Part shown: positions 45,007 through 53,195 of the stretch, piece after piece | Position numbering within the stretch: the first letter of the stretch is position 1 | How the letters are laid out: each line of letters starts with the position of its first letter | NCBI GenBank assembly: GCA_965204545.1 | Contig: CBDBFA010000003.1 | Location: 248,001-312,000, forward strand | DNA length: 64,000 bases | Reading direction: 5' to 3' | DNA from: JAABVD01 sp965204545 | Lineage (GTDB): Bacteria; Verrucomicrobiota; Verrucomicrobiia; Opitutales; UBA2995 | Position numbers and translations under genes: made by a program | Notes under the pieces: model-generated | What the model was told of the DNA's origin: nothing | The model's database searches: none | Seen by the model: the letters and a program-made list of their open reading frames with translations, nothing else

Positions 45007-46275
45007 TCAGGAAATCACCTCCACATCTCCCGACCGGTATTTTTCGAGAACTTCCGGGACAATTTCTATGCCGAGTCCCGGCCCCGTTGGGACCTCGATC
45101 ATTCCGTCTTCCTTATCCACCTCAATGCGTTTTTCGGTCAGCTCCCAGGCCGGACTTTCGTGAGGAAGATGGAGTTCGAATAAGACCGGCGGAGGGTTGA
45201 TGTAACGCTCCGAATGCTGGGGGATACAAGCCGCCCAATGCATCGTAGCAGCGATGCGAATCGGTGACCCCCAGGTGTGTGGCATCACCCGCGTCCAATT
45301 CAACCACGCGGCGTAATTTACCTTCCGCGCGCCAGTGAATCCAGCCGTGCTGATGTCGGGTTGAACAATGTCCACGGTGTTGCGGTTGATGTAATTCCTG
45401 ATGACGAAGTCAATGGGAAGGCCCTCCCCGCTGGCCAGGGGAATGCGCAGAGAATTCTTCAGCCTGGCGTATCCTTCCAAATCATATTTTTCAATCGGCT
45501 CTTCCCAGAACTCCAAATTGAATCCTTCCAATTGCCGCCCCAACCCTACAGCAGTCCCATCGTCGTAAATTCCAGGCGTACCGGAATCGACCCCGAGTTT
45601 GATGCGGGGTCCTATCGCCTCACGGACCGCAGCGATAATCTCCACGTCCGTCTCGGGGCCATAGCCGGTTTTCATCTTGGTGGCGCGGTAACCCATTTCG
45701 TGGGTCCAGTAGCCCGCCTCTTCGGCAAAACCCTCTGCCGTATCCGGCCAGTCTTTCCGGTATCCGGCCGATGCATAGGGCATGACCCGCGTGCGGTACT
45801 GTTTTCCAAAAATGGCACTGATCGGTTTGCCGAGGACCTTCCCGACAATGTCCCATAATGCGGTATCCAGTCCTCCCGGTTCGGAAACCCGCCGACCATG
45901 ACCTCCCATTTCTTCGTAAATCGCTTCTACTTCAAAAGGGGACCGGCCAATGACCAATTCCGGAGATTTTCTCAGCAAATCACCGCCCCATGTGGCCCCC
46001 CAGCCATCTCCCCAGCCCGTAATGCCCTGGTCCGTTTCCACTTCGATCACAAGGGTGGCAATCGCTTTCATTCCATAGGGTTCTACACTGCAACAATATC
46101 CCATGGGAACTTCCAGTTTCTGTACGATCCGGTGGACCTTTATCTTGGTGATTCTGATCCGCGGAAGGGACACTCCCGCGGCCGCCAGACTATTCACCAA
46201 AGGCGTGTAGGGCGCCAGGGCCAATCCGGCCGCACCCAGGCTCACTCTGCGTAACCACTCTCTCCGACCAATCAT
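45007..46275 (-). CDS. Tat-exported enolase-superfamily protein (second)
   Basis: Twin-arginine leader MIGRREWLRRVSLGAAGLAL. Barrel residues of the mandelate-racemase type: K-M-K in ATKMKTGYG, Asp in GVDSGTPG, Glu in FWEEPI, Glu in LASGEGLP, Asp in IVQPDIST and His in MPHTWGSP. C-terminal IEVPTGPGLGIEI. At 422 residues it is the normal enolase length plus the leader. First gene of a four-gene operon (enolase, bicupin, HAD, IclR) and divergent from a GH39-like gene across a shared operator-like site. Confidence 0.88.
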   Translation of the reverse strand: MIGRREWLRRVSLGAAGLALAPYTPLVNSLAAAGVSLPRIRITKIKVHRIVQKLEVPMGYCCSVEPYGMKAIATLVIEVETDQGITGWGDGWGATWGGDLLRKSPELVIGRSPFEVEAIYEEMGGHGRRVSEPGGLDTALWDIVGKVLGKPISAIFGKQYRTRVMPYASAGYRKDWPDTAEGFAEEAGYWTHEMGYRATKMKTGYGPETDVEIIAAVREAIGPRIKLGVDSGTPGIYDDGTAVGLGRQLEGFNLEFWEEPIEKYDLEGYARLKNSLRIPLASGEGLPIDFVIRNYINRNTVDIVQPDISTAGFTGARKVNYAAWLNWTRVMPHTWGSPIRIAATMHWAACIPQHSERYINPPPVLFELHLPHESPAWELTEKRIEVDKEDGMIEVPTGPGLGIEIVPEVLEKYRSGDVEVIS

Positions 46276-46350
46276 GACTCGCCTTCCTTCTCTGTTTCTA
46301 TTCCTTTTTATTGGCCCTCAGCAAGGATTTGCCAACCTGATGAGAAGTCA

Positions 46351-46367
46351 TGACAATAATTTTGTTA
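46351..46367. promoter_or_regulatory. Putative operator, site 3 of 4
   Basis: TGACAATAATTTTGTTA, the most symmetric of the four sites (TGACAA-N5-TTGTTA). It lies between the divergent Tat-enolase (76 bp away) and GH39-like gene (62 bp to the ATG at 46429), so one bound protein could control both. Confidence 0.7.
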
Positions 46368-46428
46368 ATTGTGTCAATGTATTTGTTTTTACTTGGCAAA
46401 ATCGGGCCCTTCAATCAGCTTTATCGGG

Positions 46429-47946
46429 ATGCTGGAAAATCGGAAGAAGGGTAGGTCCTGTAGCATTGACCAGCCTTGGGGATATTTGCCAAACGTCTTG
46501 AAGAGCGGTTTATTAGCGCTTGTCGCGGTCGGAGTTCTGCTCCCCGGTTTATCCGCCTTATCTGGCAAGGAAAGAAGCGAGGCAACGGTGCGGATACACG
46601 TCGATGTGGCGGAACCGACCGGCCCGATCAGCAAACACCTGTCCGGGCAACACGACTGGCGCCTGGAATGGTTGAACGCCTTGGACTCTCCCATAGCCCG
46701 ACGCTGTTGCGGCCACGTGTGGTCCGACGGCGCCTGGCCGGCGGAAGGAGAATACGATTGGAGCAAACTCGACGAAACAGTGGAAGGCTACGTCCTTGGA
46801 GGAAGGAAAGTCATACTGGCCTTTTCCTACGTACCGCGGTGGCTTTGGTCCGACCCCGAGGACCCGGCGCTGAATGAGCGCACCGTTCCGGGTCAATTCG
46901 CGTTTTTCGACCATATCCGGATCGGCAATACATTGCCGCCTGCCAACTATGAAAAGTGGGAAGAATTGATCTACCAGACGGTCAAGCACCTGAATGTCGA
47001 TAAGCAATACGGAATAATCTTCGAGGCCTGGAACGAACCCAATGCCGCCTGGTTCTGGAGAGGAACCATGGAAGAGAGTCTGGAACTCTATGAACATACG
47101 GCGCGCGCCGTCAAACGGGCCGATCCGAATACCATGATTGGCGGCCCCACTCTGGCGGGCGGACCGAGCCATCGTAAACACTCCTCGTTCGCCCAAGCCT
47201 CCGGCTACGAATGGATGGAAGCCTTCATAAAATACTGTGCGGAAAACGATGTTCCCGTAGACTTTATTTCCTGGCACTATTACGAATATTACGCCCGGAA
47301 ATACGACCGTGCCCTCAGCTTTACGGAGCAGGTTCAAACCGTCCGAGATCTTATCAGAAAGTACCCCGCCATCGGAAATCCCAAGCTGGTCATCGACGAA
47401 TGGAGCTACGACTGGAATGATAACAGGGACGAAGAGATCAAGGCGCTTATAAATTCTCCCTTCAATGCAGCCTGGGCGGCTCAGTCTTTGTATGAAATGG
47501 TGACTAACGGGGTGGATATGGCCGCCTACTGCACCAGTGTGGGCGATTCTCCGGACGCTCCGAATCCCACCTTTGCATTGTTTGAGATGTTCAATCGCCT
47601 GGGCAGCGTCCGGCTCAAGACAAGTCTCGAAAACCGGACCTCCAAGATCGGAGCGCTCGCCTCTGCCGAGGAAAGCAAAATTTCCATCCTGCTCTGGGAT
47701 TTTGCGGAAAGGACGGAGGCGGTCGATTCATCACCCCAAAGCGTGCAGCTAAACTTGGATAACCTGCCGGCAGGCCGTTACCAACAGGCACGCTACCTCG
47801 GCAAGGACACCCGGAAGGAAACCAGTTTGCGGATTGCCGAAAGCAAGCTGCTCCAATCCGATGGTCGGGCCCAACTGGAATTCGAACTGGAAACCAATGC
47901 CGTAACTTTGGTGGAATTGACTCCTACTGCCGGGCCCAATCAATGA
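46429..47946 (+). CDS. Secreted GH39-like glycoside hydrolase
   Basis: Clan GH-A (beta/alpha)8 retaining glycosidase resembling family 39 (beta-xylosidase, alpha-L-iduronidase). Acid/base Glu203 in AWNEPN and nucleophile Glu324 in VIDEWSYDW, with supporting DFISWHYYEYYA. ATG 46429 gives a long n-region; a TTG at 46498 (KSGLLALVAVGVLLPGLSAL) would give a compact signal peptide. The next two GH39-like genes to the right are paralogues. It probably releases a sugar that is oxidised or imported by the neighbouring pathway. 180 bp separates it from a downstream sulfatase on the same strand, with a palindrome in the gap. Confidence 0.83.
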   Translation: MLENRKKGRSCSIDQPWGYLPNVLKSGLLALVAVGVLLPGLSALSGKERSEATVRIHVDVAEPTGPISKHLSGQHDWRLEWLNALDSPIARRCCGHVWSDGAWPAEGEYDWSKLDETVEGYVLGGRKVILAFSYVPRWLWSDPEDPALNERTVPGQFAFFDHIRIGNTLPPANYEKWEELIYQTVKHLNVDKQYGIIFEAWNEPNAAWFWRGTMEESLELYEHTARAVKRADPNTMIGGPTLAGGPSHRKHSSFAQASGYEWMEAFIKYCAENDVPVDFISWHYYEYYARKYDRALSFTEQVQTVRDLIRKYPAIGNPKLVIDEWSYDWNDNRDEEIKALINSPFNAAWAAQSLYEMVTNGVDMAAYCTSVGDSPDAPNPTFALFEMFNRLGSVRLKTSLENRTSKIGALASAEESKISILLWDFAERTEAVDSSPQSVQLNLDNLPAGRYQQARYLGKDTRKETSLRIAESKLLQSDGRAQLEFELETNAVTLVELTPTAGPNQ

Positions 47947-47975
47947 AAGGCCCCAATCGCAAGAGCGTATACCAT

Positions 47976-48032
47976 GGGGTCAGTCCTGGATTTTCAACAT
48001 GGGGACATGTCAAAAATCAAGGAGCTGACCCC
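47976..48032. repeat. GGGGTCA...TGACCCC palindrome between glycosidase and sulfatase genes
   Basis: Left arm GGGGTCAGTCCTGGATTTT and right arm AAAAATCAAGGAGCTGACCCC pair with small bulges; the loop holds a further CATGGGGACATG inverted repeat. Member of the dispersed GGGGTCA family. Confidence 0.75.
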
Positions 48033-48088
48033 GACTGGCGCCCTCTCCATACTATTCCATTACTCCCCCACTCCACCACTCCCCCATT

Positions 48089-48120
48089 CCTAATTCCTAA
48101 TTCGCGCGCTTTAGCGCGCT
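48089..48120. repeat. Leader-hairpin module directly before the sulfatase ATG
   Basis: CCTAATTCCTAATTC followed by GCGCGCTTTAGCGCGC; the hairpin ends 6 bp before ATG 48127, where a ribosome-binding site would normally lie. Confidence 0.7.
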
Positions 48121-48126
48121 TCCCCC

Positions 48127-49653
48127 ATGTCAATTCTGAGAAAATCCCTATTTCTCCTTGTTCCAAGTCTTCTGCTTGCGGCAAGCGTTAAAAGCTCGGA
48201 GCTGGCAAAACCCGGCGAAAAACCAAACGTCATTGTCATCTACGTCGACGACGTGGGCTGGGTTGATCTGGAATCCTATGGAAGCGAGTTTTACGAGACG
48301 CCCAACATCGATTCTCTCCTCTCACAGGGTCTCCGTTTTACCCAGGCCTATAGCAACGCGCCGTTATGCTCCCCCTCGCGCATCGGTTTGCTCACCGGGC
48401 GCCATTGCGCGCGCGCCAAGTGTTATGAGGTCGTCTCCGGAAAGTGGGATGAAACCGGCTTCTTTCTCCGATACGGTTCGGGAACAAAGGATGATATCAT
48501 TTGGGATTGGGAAGAAAAGGTCGATTTCGATCCACCCCACAACAATCTCGACTTACCTGAGAACCACAAGATCATGCCGGAATATTTCAAGGAAATCGGT
48601 TACTTCACGGGGTTTTTCGGGAAGTGGCACGTGGGACCGCAAAATCCGGATGATCGGGGATTCGATAATTACGCCTCCCTGCAACTCTTTGTCAATGGAG
48701 CCCATCTGGACGTGACCAAGGGCCGAACGGTCAAGACTCCCGACTACCCCGAACCCTTCGGCACATCCGGAAACTACATGGTCCGTCTCGGTCTTGAATT
48801 CGTCGACCGGGCCGGTGACCGACCGTTCTTCCTTTACCTGGCCCATCCCCTCATCCACACCCCGTTTGATGTGCCTCCGGATCTGCTCGAGAAATACAGG
48901 AAGAAAAGCCCGACACTCATTCAGTCGGATGCCGTTTATGCCGGCATGATGGAGATGCTGGATGACAGCATCGGGGGATTTATCGACGGCCTCAAAGAAC
49001 GCGGGCTGATGGAGAACACCCTTATCATTTTTACTTCTGACAACGGCGGTATGACAGGACCCACCAAAGCAAGCCCTGAACTTAACGGCTACATGCTGGG
49101 TGAGGTCACCAACATGTATCCATTGAGGGGGGGCAAGGTCCAACTCTGGGAAGGCGGCGTCCGTGTGCCCATGGGAATTGTGTTCGGAGATCGAATACCC
49201 GGTAATACCTTTACCGGGGTAACCACCCAGCTCGATATTCTTCCCACTATCCTCGACGTAGTGGGGTATCCGGATTTTGAGAATGCCCGTGTCAGCCTGG
49301 ACGGACGCAGCCTGAAGCCCATCCTGGAGAATCCAAACAGCATCTGGGAAGAGCGATCCATTTTCTTCCACCATCCGGGCTATCGGGGCATGACATTCAA
49401 GCCGGCCTTCGATGGCCAGGGCGCGGGTTTTGACCAACGTCCCGAATCAATCATTCGGCGCGGGGACTGGAAGCTCATCGAAAGCCTGGAGACCGGCAAG
49501 GTCCAACTTTACAACCTGGGGGACGACATCGGCGAAACCACCGACGTTTCAGCTGATCATCCCGAGTTGGTGGCCAGCCTGAAAAATGAACTCCGGGCCT
49601 GGTGGACGGAAGTCGAAGCCGACATGCCCATTCCAAAAATTGCAGGGCAGTAG
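48127..49653 (+). CDS. Secreted sulfatase
   Basis: Signal peptide MSILRKSLFLLVPSLLLAAS. Metal-binding YVDDVGWVDLE near residue 39; catalytic Cys81 in C-S-P-S-R; GKWHVGPQNPDDRGFDNYAS and TSDNGGMTG follow; the C-terminus has LYNLGDDIGETTDV. Full length at 508 residues. No Shine-Dalgarno is visible: a GCGCGC hairpin sits where it should be. Same strand and direction as the GH39-like gene, so glycosidase and sulfatase may act on one substrate. The stop codon is followed at once by a REP-type hairpin. Confidence 0.9.
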   Translation: MSILRKSLFLLVPSLLLAASVKSSELAKPGEKPNVIVIYVDDVGWVDLESYGSEFYETPNIDSLLSQGLRFTQAYSNAPLCSPSRIGLLTGRHCARAKCYEVVSGKWDETGFFLRYGSGTKDDIIWDWEEKVDFDPPHNNLDLPENHKIMPEYFKEIGYFTGFFGKWHVGPQNPDDRGFDNYASLQLFVNGAHLDVTKGRTVKTPDYPEPFGTSGNYMVRLGLEFVDRAGDRPFFLYLAHPLIHTPFDVPPDLLEKYRKKSPTLIQSDAVYAGMMEMLDDSIGGFIDGLKERGLMENTLIIFTSDNGGMTGPTKASPELNGYMLGEVTNMYPLRGGKVQLWEGGVRVPMGIVFGDRIPGNTFTGVTTQLDILPTILDVVGYPDFENARVSLDGRSLKPILENPNSIWEERSIFFHHPGYRGMTFKPAFDGQGAGFDQRPESIIRRGDWKLIESLETGKVQLYNLGDDIGETTDVSADHPELVASLKNELRAWWTEVEADMPIPKIAGQ

Positions 49654-49718
49654 CGGGTTAAACCCGCTCCTACAAATCTCCAATTGTTTAAGTTGTAGGA
49701 GCGGCTTTACGCCGCGAT
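49652..49718. repeat. REPIN-like pair of hairpins after the sulfatase gene
   Basis: A perfect AGCGGGTT-A-AACCCGCT hairpin (49652-49668) is followed by GCTCCTACAA and, inverted, TTGTAGGAGC leading into GCGGCTTTACGCCGC. Two REP hairpins in opposite orientation make a REPIN-type structure. The right hairpin matches 6174-6195 in reverse complement. It may also act as the transcription stop. Confidence 0.75.
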
Positions 49719-49745
49719 TCTCAATTAATTCGGACTTATCAGCCT

Positions 49746-49775
49746 CACGATTACGATCACGATCAAGATCACGAT
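49746..49775. repeat. GATCAC hexanucleotide repeat
   Basis: CACGATTACGATCACGATCA continuing with AGATCACGAT. Same phrase as at 6265, 14391, 14658 and 34811. Confidence 0.7.
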
Positions 49776-49843
49776 ACTCCTCAAAATTCCGTATCCTCCG
49801 CCCCGTTGTGCATTGAAATAAAGCTTCAACCTTCAGCCTTTCC

Positions 49844-51307
49844 TTACTTAGGTCTCAATTCAACGAAGGTGATGCCAAAGGTTTTGAGGTCAAAGTTCAG
49901 GTTCATTTCACCGTCCGAATCGATAGTGTATTCCTCGGCGACGTGTGGGTCCACCTTGGTATGGTGATCCGGATCGACCAGTTGTCGCTTTACCAGGTAG
50001 GCGCCGGCTCCTAAATTGTTCAAGTTGATGGACACGGATCGACTTTCCACGCCGCTCGCTCCCTCATCCTCGGGATAGTTCCAGACCATGAGCGCGACCC
50101 GGCCATAGGTCCCCGTAGCGAGAATCCCAATCCCGGAATCTTTTCCGTCCACCTCGGCCCGTATCCGGAAATCCTCTAACAGGTTAAAAAATTTAAAGGC
50201 CTGCGCCGCCGGGTCCGGCGCATCCAACCAACCCAGGTTGCCGCAATAGGTGGCGCCCGCTACTCCACCTTCCAACATTTCGTAGAGCGATTGGGCGACA
50301 AAGGCCCCGTTAAACGTAGGTCCCAACAAATCAGATACTTTCCAATCGTAAGCCCATTCCGTGATGTAATACGTGGGATGACCCACCGATGGATACTTTT
50401 TGACGATGTCATTGACGGTCTCGATCTGCTGACTGAAACTTTTTACCCTCCCGGCCTGCTTGGCATACCAGTAATAATAGTGCCAGGAGACGAAGTCGAG
50501 CGGCAGATCATTCTCGGCATAATACTGAACAAAGGCCTCGATCCAGTCCGGGGCAAAGCCCGCTGTAGCCGGTCCACCCGACATGGAATCGGTATCGGCC
50601 CGCTTGATTGCCCGAGTCGTCACCTCCGCTATCTTGTGAAGCTCCTCCTGGGTTCCCATCCAGAATTTGACATTGGGCTCGTTCCAGACCGAGAATTTCA
50701 CACCGAAGCCTTTTTCGACGTTCAGATGCTTCACCGTCTGGTAAATCATTTCTCCGTATTTGTAGTAATCGGACGGCGGCAGGACGTGACCCTTTTTCAG
50801 ATAGGGGAAAAAATTCAAAGCGACTCCGGATGGTTCGGCCGCATCCTCACGCGACCAGAGCCATTCCGGAACAGCGGAAAAAACAAGTGAGATCTCTTCC
50901 GTTCCCCGGTCCTTATGGCTTTGAATCCAGGCATCGAGCTCTTCGAAATTGTACTCTCCCTCGGCCGGCCAGGTGTTGAACAGGATCCAGGTATCACCGC
51001 CCCATCCCAGGTTGGTGAAGGTGGGCTTGAGCTCCGGCAACCAGAAGTGATTAGCCCCACCCGCGTGTTTGGACACAGCTTCACGGTTTCCGGCCCTACC
51101 GATGGAAAACAAATGGTCTTGCAGCCACTGCGGGCGCGGGGGATCGGTCATGATGCCCGCCACATCCCGATTAATTTTTCCGGCGCTTTTGGTAACATCC
51201 ATACAAATGCGGACGGCATCCGGAGAGGTATGTGAATCGGCAGACGCTTGAGATAGGGTCATGGTCAATACGGTTACTACTAAAAACCAAAGAATTTTTT
51301 TGTTCAT
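49844..51307 (-). CDS. Secreted GH39-like glycoside hydrolase (second)
   Basis: Start at 51307 (MNKKILWFLVVTVLTMTLSQASA) gives a signal peptide. Acid/base Glu210 in VWNEPN, nucleophile Glu317 in YITEWAYDW, plus DFVSWHYYYWYAKQ. About 487 residues. Same fold and block order as the 46.4-kb and 51.5-kb genes (YGEMIYQTVKHLNVEKG, TTRAIKRAD), so the three are paralogues with diverged substrate loops. Divergent from the third paralogue with a palindromic operator-like site 93 bp upstream. The 190-bp gap downstream holds only the REPIN and GATCAC repeats. Confidence 0.83.
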   Translation of the reverse strand: MNKKILWFLVVTVLTMTLSQASADSHTSPDAVRICMDVTKSAGKINRDVAGIMTDPPRPQWLQDHLFSIGRAGNREAVSKHAGGANHFWLPELKPTFTNLGWGGDTWILFNTWPAEGEYNFEELDAWIQSHKDRGTEEISLVFSAVPEWLWSREDAAEPSGVALNFFPYLKKGHVLPPSDYYKYGEMIYQTVKHLNVEKGFGVKFSVWNEPNVKFWMGTQEELHKIAEVTTRAIKRADTDSMSGGPATAGFAPDWIEAFVQYYAENDLPLDFVSWHYYYWYAKQAGRVKSFSQQIETVNDIVKKYPSVGHPTYYITEWAYDWKVSDLLGPTFNGAFVAQSLYEMLEGGVAGATYCGNLGWLDAPDPAAQAFKFFNLLEDFRIRAEVDGKDSGIGILATGTYGRVALMVWNYPEDEGASGVESRSVSINLNNLGAGAYLVKRQLVDPDHHTKVDPHVAEEYTIDSDGEMNLNFDLKTFGITFVELRPK

Positions 51308-51399
51308 GTTCTGATTCAGGGATTTCACCATCCCACATCTGCAACACTCAAAGCCAAATAATGATTGACGGCAAGCAAAAACAAAAATATTAACGTTAA

Positions 51400-51416
51400 C
51401 AACAATACTCTTGTTA
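51400..51416. promoter_or_regulatory. Putative operator, site 4 of 4
   Basis: CAACAATACTCTTGTTA between two divergent GH39-like genes. It is directly preceded by TTAACGTTAA, itself palindromic. It matches the four-site consensus NRRCAATANTYTTGTYA. Confidence 0.68.
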
Positions 51417-51550
51417 ATTTATCACTGTATTTTTGCTCATGTCCTTTGACCGAACTGTGCGGCGCGGAAATTTGCGGGCTCGATCGGTCGACCCAATCCC
51501 CAAAAGGCGACTTCCCAAACCTGGAAGAGATCATCAATTAGAAATCCGCA

Positions 51551-53074
51551 ATGCTCTTCTGTAACGCATCCGCCCTTTTTCGCTTCTCGATTTGCGCGTT
51601 GCTCCTATGCGCCTTCCTGTCCGCGCCCGGATTCGCCCAGCAGAGTTGTCAGCAGATCTTTGCTCAAATGGATGCTATCCAAACCTCGGCTAATTTCTAC
51701 CGGGTTGCCGTTGAAGAAAAAGAGCCAACTTCTGCAGGGGAGTATTCGGTAACCATAAGCGTTAATCAGAATGTCGAGGGTTTCATCCATAGCGATCTTG
51801 CCGGTTCGCAAAACCGGTTGGATTATTTGACGGCGATGGGGGGAACGGGCGGTCGCTATTGCTGCGGTGGTATTTGGCCGCATATTTGGCAAGAAGACGG
51901 GAATCATAATTGGAGCTTTCTCGATGGACTCGTGGAGGATTATATCAATCAAGGGATTCGCATGACGCTCAATTTCGGATGGACGCCGCAGTGGCTTTGG
52001 TCCGATCCCGATGATCCCGCGCTACAACGACTCGCTGCTCCATCTCAGTTCAGGTTTCTTAATTTCATGAAAATCGGCAACGCCAAGCCGCCTGCAGATT
52101 ATGAAAAATGGAAAGAGCTTGTTCGAGAAACAGTCCATTACCTGAATATCGTAAAAGGGTTTGATATTGTTTTCGAAATCGTAAACGAGCCGAATTCCGA
52201 CTGGTTTTGGAGGGGCACCTTGCAAGAGGTCCTCGAATATTATGAAATAACCGCAAGGGTGGTTAAAGAAGTGGACCCCAATGCTTTGGTAGGCGGAATT
52301 GGCATTGCGGGGGGACCGCTGCCAAAAGGCAGCGCCGATCGGTATAATTGGGCAAAGGCATTCATCGAGTATAGCGCAGAGAACAATGTCCCTGTGGATT
52401 TTATCTCCTGGCACTATTATGAACTGTATGCTCAGCAAGCCGGTCGGGCAAGGAGCGTTGCCTACCAAGCTGAATTGATCCAGGAACTGGTCGATCAGAA
52501 TCCTGGTATTGGAGATCCTTTTTTCACATTGACCGAATGGGGCTGGAGCTGGACTCCTAGCGAGGTGTTGAACGGAGCCTATAACGGAGCGTTTTCCGCT
52601 CAGGTTTTCCACGACCTGGTAGATAATAATTTCAGGATGGCGAACCTTTCCACAGCTTTGGTTATCAACGGGAATCTGAACCACCCGAATTATGCGTTCT
52701 CGACTTTCGAGATGTTCAATCGATTGCCATCCCAGAGAGTGCGGGCGACAAAGTCAGGCGAGACCGCCTTAGGCATCCTCGCCTCAAGAGAAGATGGAAA
52801 GGTATCTGCCATGATATGGGATTTCCCGGGAGGTCCTTACGGAATCCGGACCGAAACGAATACCGTGAGAGCAACCTTCGAAGAAATCCCTGCCGGTGAA
52901 TATACGCTTAAGAGGTATATCTATAAAAGTAATAGGAATGATGGAACGAGTTTGCGCACGGTTGATACGCAATCCTTATCCGGCGGAACACTTGTCTATG
53001 AGTTTGATATTACGACTTATGATGTCGCGCTTATCGAGATTGTGAAAAATCAGAACCCGGATCCGGGGAGTTGA
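51551..53074 (+). CDS. Secreted GH39-like glycoside hydrolase (third)
   Basis: Signal peptide FSICALLLCAFLSAPGFAQQ. Acid/base Glu213 in EIVNEPNSDWFW and nucleophile Glu329 in TLTEWGWSW; DFISWHYYELYA is shared with the paralogues. The segment QQSCQQIFAQMDAIQTSANF after the signal peptide is unlike the other two. Closest in blocks to the 46.4-kb enzyme (WLWSDPDDPAL, IGNAKPPADYEKW). Codon use appears more A/T-rich than in the first paralogue, hinting at separate acquisition. A short GCAGGC-GCTT-GCCTGC hairpin lies just after the stop (~53103). Confidence 0.83.
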   Translation: MLFCNASALFRFSICALLLCAFLSAPGFAQQSCQQIFAQMDAIQTSANFYRVAVEEKEPTSAGEYSVTISVNQNVEGFIHSDLAGSQNRLDYLTAMGGTGGRYCCGGIWPHIWQEDGNHNWSFLDGLVEDYINQGIRMTLNFGWTPQWLWSDPDDPALQRLAAPSQFRFLNFMKIGNAKPPADYEKWKELVRETVHYLNIVKGFDIVFEIVNEPNSDWFWRGTLQEVLEYYEITARVVKEVDPNALVGGIGIAGGPLPKGSADRYNWAKAFIEYSAENNVPVDFISWHYYELYAQQAGRARSVAYQAELIQELVDQNPGIGDPFFTLTEWGWSWTPSEVLNGAYNGAFSAQVFHDLVDNNFRMANLSTALVINGNLNHPNYAFSTFEMFNRLPSQRVRATKSGETALGILASREDGKVSAMIWDFPGGPYGIRTETNTVRATFEEIPAGEYTLKRYIYKSNRNDGTSLRTVDTQSLSGGTLVYEFDITTYDVALIEIVKNQNPDPGS

Positions 53075-53195
53075 TCCAAAAGCCATGAAATCCAGTCTTT
53101 AGCAGGCGCTTGCCTGCCAGCTGATCCGGTCCGCGAAAAAAGAGCAGGCCCAAAGACTTGATAAATGGAGAGTTCTCTTCTCCCCAAAAATTCCA

